64,000 nucleotides of DNA, taken from assembly GCA_022605405.1 (NCBI GenBank), contig JABYQQ010000018.1, positions 868,001 to 932,000 on the forward strand. The letters run 5' to 3'. This document shows positions 56,386 through 64,000 of the stretch, piece by piece. The position numbers and the translations under genes were made by a program. Position 1 is the first letter of the stretch. Each line of letters opens with the position of its first letter. The DNA comes from Earliella scabrosa. Its lineage: Eukaryota > Basidiomycota > Agaricomycetes > Polyporales > Polyporaceae. The notes under the pieces are model-generated. The model was not told the DNA's origin. It saw nothing but the letters and a program-made list of their open reading frames with translations, and searched no databases.

Positions 56386-57117
56386 CTACTCCGTATCCTG
56401 CCTCTCTAAGAACGCCGTCCCCGAATTCCGAACCTTCGTGATGAAGTTCTCGTACCACTTCGCGATCATGCTCATCGGGATCATAAGATCCGGCGAGATC
56501 GCTGTCGGGCCGCCACCGACAAAGCTCGAGACGTAGTTGAACAGATTCTTGACGATGCGCTCCGCCATGAGCGTCGCGTCCGCGACGGGGTTCGCGTTCT
56601 GGCGCGCGACCGCGGACGGAAGTGTGGCGACCTCCTGCATGATCTGCGGCAGGGGCTCGACGGAGATGCCGATGTAGGCGGTCACGTCGGATGGCAGGGA
56701 TTCGGATGTGGCGTCGGTGAACACGGCGTGCGCGTTGGTGGATTGGGCGGAGTAGGTGCCTCGTAGACGGAAGATCGCGGAGGGCTTCTCGTTCGAGAGC
56801 CTATGAACATTGGGACGTCGGCGGAGCGGTGTGGAGAGATGTATATCAATCACTCACATTCCTAGCAGTTGGAAGCCTTTTCCTGGCCAGAAGAAGTGTA
56901 CTGTCGCGCCAAACCCATCTGGAAATGGAACTGTGGCGGGTGGATCGTCAGTCACTTATTCAGGGTGGCAGAGACGCGACCACGCACCTGTACCAAGCAA
57001 GAACACGCATACATGGTTGATGGATCCCGCTGAGGGAAGCTCGAATATTGCATGAGTCTCGTCGATCTGCTGGAGGTTGGTCTGAAGGAGGCGGCCCGCG
57101 ACTAGGCACCCAAACAT
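56386..57117 (-). CDS. OPI10: Hikeshi/Opi10 family protein (205 aa)
   Basis: Hikeshi carries Hsp70 into the nucleus during heat stress by binding nucleoporin FG repeats; the yeast member is Opi10. Exons 57117-56988, 56930-56858 and 56800-56386 encode [51 protein letters not shown] and a C-terminal helical part ending FLERQDTE. The length agrees with other family members (about 200 residues), and the N-terminal MFG plus the PFPDG and NEKPSAIF motifs are characteristic. Introns are 57 bp each. A broken copy including the promoter lies at 49.1-49.85 kb. The gene is divergent from alanine aminotransferase. Confidence 0.93.
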
Positions 57118-58087
57118 TTTTCTGCGTTTGACGAGGGCTGCTGGCGGTAAACAGAGAGTCAGAGTAGATTTCAGAGACAGTATTTCGGACGGTTTGACCT
57201 TTGAGTCAACGATGCGGGCGGGGAGGGGGATTGAGCAAGGATGTTCGAGACCGTTCGCGCGACATCGTGGTGGAGCGCGAGATGCGCCGCGACCCGCGCC
57301 TGTCCATCGCGTCGGCGTCTAGGTTACCAAATGCGGTCATGTGGCATTGCGCGCGACTTGGCGAGATCGACCCCGGGTTCCTCTGCTTCGACTCTACCAC
57401 CACAACTGAATGGCTTGATGCGCATAAGATGGCTCTGATGCTACGGGTAAGTCTGTGCTGCACGTGTAGCTCAGAACTTCGTAGTCATGACTTCCCATTA
57501 CGGCATTCAGCACATACTCACAGTACACTCGCCTGAGTGCTTCTCACAGTAAAGGGAACAGGGATGCTCGCCGTGGCTCTACGCAACTCCTATACGAGAG
57601 ATGCTCGGGCACGAGACTTGAGATGTTGCGATGCTTGAGCGGCGGTCGAGCATTCTCCATTCTGCGATGATCCATCCGCTCACCCCCAATCGCACATCTC
57701 ACCCCTATTGTCGGTCTTTACTAAGCTGCAATGTCTCACTGGCACTACGAGTAAGTATTGTCGCTTACTGTCTACGCGCTGCCAACAGCTTCCTAACGAG
57801 CCAGACCGGTGGCGGAAAGCTCGCAGGTACAACCTCCGGACGTCCGGACCGCCCAAAGTAGCGAGCGCCGATCGAGCGTCTCTGATCTCGCGAGGTATTT
57901 TACCTACGGCTACGCGCAATGACTCGCGCTCACCGCTGCGATCGACGTGGACGACTCTGCGCACGGCGACCTCCTCCCGGGACGACCAGCGTGCCCGCTC
58001 TGATCAAGGGAGAAGGAGATACCCACCCGATAACTATCTCGACCATCAGCGGGGGTCAACACCTGTCCAGTTGCCAGCCTAGCCCCC
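57118..58087. promoter_or_regulatory. Divergent promoter region of Hikeshi and alanine aminotransferase
   Basis: The first 230 bases next to Hikeshi are repeated near the broken copy (49690-49850), which marks them as its proximal promoter. The shared blocks include GAGACCGTTCGCG and TGTCCATCGCG. No other gene was recognised. A heat-shock element was not identified with confidence. Confidence 0.5.
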
Positions 58088-59723
58088 ATGATCAGCCTTG
58101 TGTCTCGCCGTGTACATAACCAGTTCTTCCGTCTGACTAGGACCCAGTCCTCTTCCTTCTCCTCCACCTCCTCCAAAATGCGCCCCCTCTCTGTCGACCA
58201 GCTCAACCCTGCCATCCTCAAGGTCCAGTACGCCGTGCGCGGCGAGCTCGCGATCAAGGCCGAGGACCTCCGCGAGAAGCTCCAGTCAGACAACCACGAC
58301 CTCCCTTTCAAGAAGGTCATCTCGTCCAACATTGGCAACCCTCAGCAGAAGGGCCTTGACCAGCCCCCTCTTACCTTCACGCGCCAGGTAAGTCCCCTAT
58401 TTACTCTGCGTGCCGGAAGGAGAGAGACGGAGACATGGCGTAGGTGGCTGCACTCATGGAGTACCCACCGCTCGCGGAGATCGTGAAGGACAAGTGGCCG
58501 CAAGACGTCCTGGACCGCGCGAAGGAGCTGCAGGAGCACATTGGGTCCATTGGTGCGTACTCGCACAGCAAGGGCGTGCCGTTCATCCGCAAGAGCGTAG
58601 CCAAGTTCATCGAAGGTGTGTCTCCCCTCACCTCCGCCTCTCTCCCGGCGCGCCCCGCGCTGACACACGTCCAGAACGCGACGGTTTCCCCAGCGACCCC
58701 GAAGACATCTTCCTGACCGCAGGCGCATCCGCAGGCGTGTCCCTAATCCTAAACACGCTCATCACCCCCAACGTCACGGGCATCCTCATCCCTATCCCCC
58801 AGTACCCGCTCTACACCGCCACCCTCGCGCAGTACTCGGGCGTCGCGCTCCCGTACCACCTCTCCGAGCCCGAAGGCTGGTCGACCTCGCTCGACGAGAT
58901 CAAGGCTGCGCTCGCAAAAGCCGCCAACGACGGCGTCCAGCCCCGCGCGCTCGTCGTGATTAACCCCGGCAACCCCACGGGCGCGATCCTCGACAAGCAG
59001 ACAATGGAAGCCCTCGTGCGCCTCTGCGAGGAGCACTCCCTCGTCCTCCTCGCAGACGAGGTCTACCAGGCGAACCTGCACCGGCCGGACACGCACCCCT
59101 TCCACTCCTTCAAGCAGGTCGTGCGCGAGCTCCGCTCCCCCGTCCCCCTCTTCTCCTTCCACTCCATCTCCAAGGGCGTCAAGGGCGAGTGCGGCCGGCG
59201 CGGCGGCTACTTTGAGTGCACGAACATCCCCGACGACGTCCGCGCGCTCCTCTACAAGATGGCGAGCGTCTCGCTCTGCCCCCCGCTCTCGGGCCAGATC
59301 GGCGTCGACTGCCTCGTCCGCCCCCCGCGCCCCGGCCAGCCCTCGTACGCGCTCTACAAGCAGGAGACGGACACGATCCACGCCGCGCTCCGCCACCGCA
59401 CGCAGCTCATGGCCGCGCGCCTGAACGCGCTCCCGGGCGTGTCGTGCGTGGACTCGCCGGGGGCGCTCTACCTCTACCCGAAGCTCGAGCTCCCCGACAG
59501 GGCCGTCGAGGAGGCGCGCAGGCAGGGCAAGAGCCCGGACACGCTCTACGCGCTCGAGCTCCTCGACGCCACCGGCATCTGCGTCGTGCCCGGCTCGGGC
59601 TTTGGCCAGAAGGACGGCGAGCACCACTACCGCCTGACGTGCTTGTGCCCTGGCGTCGAGGAGTACGTCAGCGCGCTGGAGAACTTTCACAAGAAGTTTG
59701 TCGAAAAGTACGGCGGCTTGTAG
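58088..59723 (+). CDS. ALT1: Alanine aminotransferase (506 aa, three exons)
   Basis: A PLP enzyme that interconverts alanine plus 2-oxoglutarate and pyruvate plus glutamate. Exons 58088-58387, 58444-58615 and 58675-59723. Motifs: SSNIGNPQQKG, YSHSKGVP, DIFLTAGASAGV, INPGNPTGAIL, LLADEVYQAN, and the PLP Schiff-base Lys324 in SFHSISKGVKGECGRRGGY. The C-terminal VVPGSGFGQ and HYRLTCL motifs are complete. The first 30 residues (MISLVSRRVHNQFFRL) look like a mitochondrial presequence; a second Met at residue 31 (MRPLSVDQLNP) would give a cytosolic form. Length and motif order match the family. Codon use is more GC-rich than in the island genes. Confidence 0.95.
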
Positions 59724-60190
59724 GCTGGCTGCCAGGATGGCGGGGGCTGCGTGGACGTCTGGATGCATCTTGCTTTCGTGCTGTACAGTTGCTCACCAAT
59801 CTGTAGAAATATAGAAAGGGATCTTGGTTCGCATCTGCATGAACTTGGCGTGCGGGGAGCACTTGCTTGAGCCAGAGCGTAGGGCGCAGTGGGTCCTTCG
59901 AAGACCGTAACGCGCAGCCGCCATCGCTCCCGCTCGACCTTGGGCACTGAAGAACACGTCCACGCAATATCGGATGGATCATCGTAACTGTAATTCGTGA
60001 TCGCAATCGCATCTATACGAAAGCCTCGCCATGTGGGTTTGGATATAAGTAGAACAAGAGCAACTTCGCGGCTCAAATATATCAACGTGGAACGTTCAGC
60101 ATCGAAAACGAGAAGCGCAGATCACGGCTCGTGTCTACAGGCTAGAAGTACAGGGAAGGAAAGACGGAAGGCCGATAGCGCACGATCCAC
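59724..60190. other. Convergent 3' region
   Basis: Lies between the ends of alanine aminotransferase and the copper-fist gene. No further gene was seen. Confidence 0.5.
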
Positions 60191-62200
60191 TCAAAAAGGA
60201 CGCGCATATTGAGAGCCACTCGTCCGGTATTCGTTCTGGTCAGAGCCGCGACGACGCGACCCGGAAGGCACGTTGGAGGGACCCGTGCTCAGGTTGCCCA
60301 TCGAGGAACAGCAGGAACCCACCGCGGGATCGGCCGGGCCGGGGCGTGCCACCATCTCGCTCTGCTCTCCGAAGGGCACAGGCGAGGATGCGCTGGCGGG
60401 ATGCGGGGAGGACTTGGATGAGGATGATGAGGCACGACTGACGGGCGTCCTCGGGACCGTGAGGGTTGGCGCGAGCCACCCGCTAGAACGGCCGGGTTGA
60501 CTCCCGCTCGCAGCGCTGAAGCTAGGGCGGTGACCAGACGGACCAGCAAGACTGGCCGACGAGACGCGAGCGTCACTACGGGGTGCCCTCCCAGCCCCAC
60601 TACAGCACGGAGCCCTCTCCCCGGAGGTGGCGAACGTCAGGGTGCGTCCGGAACCGCTGTCGTGGACACAACCGACGCACTGGCAACCTTGACAGCACCC
60701 GCAGCAATCGGGAGGACAGGCGCAGAGGCCGGACGGGCACTGGCACCGTCCACCGCAACATTCCTCCGGTATTGTCGGTGAGTACTGGGAAGGGAGTTGT
60801 GTACTTCGAGGGTCGCTCCATAAGCCATACGGCTGCGCGATGGAGGGGGTATAGCGCAAGTCGGGCTGACTTTGACTGGTCGACGGTGGGAACAGGGAGG
60901 GCTGCATGGAGGAAGACGGCAGGTCGGGCATGGAAGACACTTGACGGAGCCAGTCGTCGATGTTCTGAACCTGGGAGGGGTCGTACATGGCTCGCGTCGG
61001 ATCACCAGCGAGTGCTGATAGAGTGTTTAGGTTGCAGTCCAGACAGGAGAGGCAGGTAGCGGGATTTACGCAAGCTGCGGCAGGATCCGCTCGTGGTCCT
61101 TGGTGTTCAAAGCAACCAGGACATGCGCACGAGGGACCACACCCACAGACAGGCGGCGACACTGGCGTTGGATAGCTACTATCGCCCATCGACCACGCGC
61201 CGAGCGAATTGGGACTAGGAGTATTGTTGAGGATTTGTTGGAGATTGGGGGGAGAGCGTGAAGGGTCGTTCATGCTGGGGTAGGTGGGTCCATGCGTGTA
61301 CTCGTAGGCGCGTCCGTACGGACTATAAAACGACTGGCCATGACTAGGAAGACGGCCTCCCTGGACAGAGGAAGGTTCGTGTAACGTCCTAGGTGGAGAG
61401 GCCGGACGCTCAGGAGGCTTGGGGAGGACAGGTCGATTATTGCCGGAGTGCGCATGGACGACTAAAGCAGCAGGTTGGGATATGGGATCGCTTGATGATG
61501 ACGGAGTAGGTCCAGTGTCAAGGCTACGACGCTCAGGAGCTCTGGCGGGACGTTTGGCACGAGACCGCGGAGTCCAACATGTGCATGTCGCGTTATCTTT
61601 GCAAGAGCATCCGCGATCTACATACGATATGAGTTACGACATATTGGCTCGTGAGTGAACACGACTCACTGCTGTGGTCCGAGTCGGAACCTTCTGAAAA
61701 AGGCTGGGACGCGACCGACGCTTCCAGCAGCTCTTCGGGTAGACCGCTGGGAAACGCGGCGCGAGCCGGCAACTTTGTTCCTCCTGACAAGCAAAGGACC
61801 AGAGGGGCCTTAAAGGTCAGACTACACCGGAGGGAGCAGGACCAATGCATTAACACACCTTCGAACGATGTCCCTTCCCCGCTGTCTTTGCTTTCACATA
61901 CGCACTTCACGTGTATTTGGCGGGTTTTCCTGAGCTCTCTGCAGTGCTCACACTGGGTGACAGGACGACCCTTTTTCTTGATCTCAAAGAGAGAACGATC
62001 GGTATGCTTGCAGGAGGAGGAACGATGACCTTTAATGCATGTTTCGCTGTTAGCGGCGAAGTCGGTTAGAAGCCATCATGACGTCGTAGGTACTGGGCGC
62101 TCGTACCAAGCGTATTTCTTGTCGCCAACGAACACCTAGGAGAAGACGGCAAGGCTCAATGACACTGGCCTCAGAATGAGGCAGCGTCAGCACCCACCAT
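60191..62200 (-). CDS. Copper-fist transcription factor, Mac1/Cuf1 type (586 aa, six exons)
   Basis: Exons are 62200-62198 (ATG alone), 62135-62107, 62046-61859, 61783-61670 and 61617-60191 (the first exon may also hold the 5' UTR). Joined, the N-terminus reads MVFVGDKKYACETCIKGHR, the copper fist. Cys11, Cys14, Cys23 and His25 form the metal site, and KKGRP at 35-39 is the minor-groove motif. Two Cys-rich clusters follow: CGCGPSCACPGCFEH (CxC-x3-CxCxxCxxH) and a second dense one near CCGGRCQCPSGLCACPP. Such clusters sense Cu(I) in Mac1/Cuf1-type regulators of copper and iron uptake. The middle is Pro/Ser-rich. It acts in the nucleus. The start-codon exon is inferred from the family motif, since no other Met precedes VFVGDKK. 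Confidence 0.85.
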
Positions 62201-64000
62201 AGCGGTCGATGGAACGAGATGGGGTGTTTGGGGAGTGTGTGGATTTGTTCTGAGTTGTTGTGTTCTGGAATGTAAACGCCCCGAGCGCGACGACGCCCGC
62301 GACGCTAAGCGTGCGTTATTGGGAGGCGGGGAGCGCGGCGTATGAGAGGCGTTGCGCGACGAGGAAGAACATGAGCAAAAAGTAGAAAAGAGAGAAAGAT
62401 TATAAAGGCGGCCCTGTTCGACCTCATAGAATATATCGTCCCCCTCAGCGCCACATTCGCCAAATAGCAGCAAACACGGGGGGCTCGGCCCGTGTGACAC
62501 CGTCACAGATAACGGCGTGGCCTGTGCAGGTAGGTTCGCGAGTAGCGATATTCACGCTCTGCCAGGACAAGGCGTGCATCAGAGCGACTACCCCGGAGCG
62601 ATCCACAGATATCGACATCTGTACGTGAGATCTTGCCAGTCACCGTCGATATCTGGCAGCATCGTCCCAGCTCACGGCACTTACAGGGCCACGACATCGT
62701 CACCGGCCCCCCAGGGTTGCCTTCGCATCTTCGGACTCGGCGAGGGAGCCGCATGGAGACGCGGAGGCTATTTTGCCATAGACCATTCCGTACACTGATG
62801 TACGAGCTCAGTGCTCGGAGCGGGTCTGGCGGCTTCCGGACCTATCGGAGAAGCATCGTTACCACCTTCGAGCAGTATCGAACGACTCGGAGCTTCTGAC
62901 AGGTGCAGGACCCTCCACGAGGACCCAGCCACGTCTCACTGCGCCTTCCTCGCATGGAACGTGGGCTGTACCCCCGATTATGCCATACAACTGTCCAGGC
63001 AGTGCATGCCATGTCCACGATAAGAAGTTGGCGGCGTGTGGTGTGCGCAGCAGGTGGAAGGCCTGTACGTGAAGCGATCTGCGCGAGGCTCATTAGTCCG
63101 ACGTTCCGTTGTCCGCTGACCGCGATGACGCCGTACAAGCGAAATATAGCGGCAGCCACATGCAGCTGTTTCTCCCGACAGCACGAGAACCCAGCGGAGG
63201 TCGGATCGCCCTTGAGGAAGAACAATTCGGAGCTCGATACTGCGGGGAGCATCGGGAGAAGGATCGGTGCGGTTCTGTTGGCACAGCTTGCAGGTGCTTG
63301 ATTCTTCCGAGAACTTGCGGTACATTCAGCGAATCTCTCTTACTATGGAGCCTTCCGCCGCGAGCTCGCTCCGGTAGAGCAGAAGACTGCGCGACATGAT
63401 GCCATGGTTAGCACCACCCTGTTCGCTGTCAACTAGAACCGTCGTATCCGCCATGCCCCCCGCGGCCGTTTCTCCGCCTTCATCTGTAGCACCGAGCGCA
63501 GGGCTCGCCATAGCATCCATGCGATCACTTGATAAATCCACTTTTCACACTCAATCCACGGCGTGAGCTTCCCCTTGGAGGCGGTGCCTACCGAATTGAC
63601 ACCAACCAGCATCCGGTCGGGGCAGAGCTGAGAGCCGCTGCTCGATGCCTTCATGGAGTTCGCAAACTTGAAGACTTCAGAGCGTCAGATGGACGATCAG
63701 ATGACAACGATGACCATCCCGCAAGCCAGATCAACACTCATAGCCATAGTAGTCAGTACAGCAAGTGAACCCAGACCTAGCGTGTTAAGCAACATCGACG
63801 TTGCCACTGCCAGAGAAAGGCTCTGCTGCATTGAATTTGAAGCTCCGGAAAGGGGCGGGCCGACAAGGAGCGCGCTTATGCACGTGTCTAGTTGCCGTTC
63901 TGGGACTTCGGCGCCGAAAAGTTCTGCGAAACTTGCACGCCAGTACTTGCGCTCTTGACCCGCTACCCCATTCTACCATGCCAGACCCCTTCTTTGCCAC
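62201..64000. other. 1.8 kb to the window end, no supported gene
   Basis: The first part is the promoter and 5' leader of the copper-fist gene. Between 62500 and 64000 there are only short overlapping frames on both strands; none shows a domain, paralogue or convincing exon join. A gene crossing the right edge is possible but not supported. Confidence 0.4.

Noticed and set aside
58749..59768. 339-codon open frame on the minus strand, antisense to alanine aminotransferase
   Set aside because: It is a mirror of a GC-rich coding exon; its composition (Val, Arg, Ala, Glu) is what antisense of this codon usage gives, and it has no domain.

Overview
The window looks like nuclear DNA of a basidiomycete fungus, most likely an Agaricomycete. 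Protein genes are split by many 46-75 bp introns with fungal-type splice and branch sites. The recognisable genes are eukaryotic housekeeping genes: HMG-CoA lyase, alanine aminotransferase, the nuclear import factor Hikeshi/Opi10 and a copper-fist regulator. No tRNA, rRNA, CRISPR or prokaryotic operon structure was seen. All exon models were made by eye from frame, splice sites and comparison of paralogues inside the window.

About 0-56 kb is an unstable, duplication-rich island. Its main content is a kinase-like family of about 300 residues with three exons and two fixed intron positions. I find eight nearly complete members (5.2, 17.8, 35.5, 41.7, 47.1, 51.9, 53.3 and 54.6 kb) and eight broken pieces. 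The HxD and DFG motifs are intact in some members and eroded in others. Interleaved with them are: a three-member orphan family with a seven-codon last exon (0.7, 10.7 and 38 kb); a two-member five-exon orphan family (12.9 and 20.2 kb); seven copies of a short DMAC1/DUF4536-like membrane protein; a two-member orphan family with a conserved EIK motif (24.6 and 43.6 kb); and an unrelated orphan at 8.4-10.1 kb.

HMG-CoA lyase is present three times: an intact plus-strand gene at 3.2 kb, an inverted and broken copy at 39.7-41.2 kb, and a short relic at 7.3 kb. Hikeshi is intact at 56.4 kb and has a broken partner at 49.1 kb.

The centre (27.15-34.47 kb) looks like a two-gene DNA transposon. It carries an apparently intact ten-exon, 986-residue MULE-like transposase, a 198 bp tandem repeat, and a divergently oriented cysteine/histidine-rich accessory gene. 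A 720 bp inverted-repeat element with 106 bp arms sits inside the accessory gene's first exon. Two AT-rich elements of about 530 bp lie at 1.8-2.9 kb.

The right end (56-62 kb) is ordinary and well conserved: Hikeshi, alanine aminotransferase and a Mac1/Cuf1-type copper-fist factor whose start codon forms its own exon. The last 1.8 kb shows no gene I can support.

Block structure explains much of the island. The order kinase fragment, five-exon orphan, DMAC1-like, DMAC1-like occurs twice (11.8-15.3 and 19.2-22.9 kb). HMG-CoA lyase followed tail-to-tail by a kinase gene also occurs twice, in opposite orientation (3.2-6.3 and 41.2-39.2 kb). No defined pathway links the orphan genes. The clustering of signalling-like, rapidly decaying families is the main open question.
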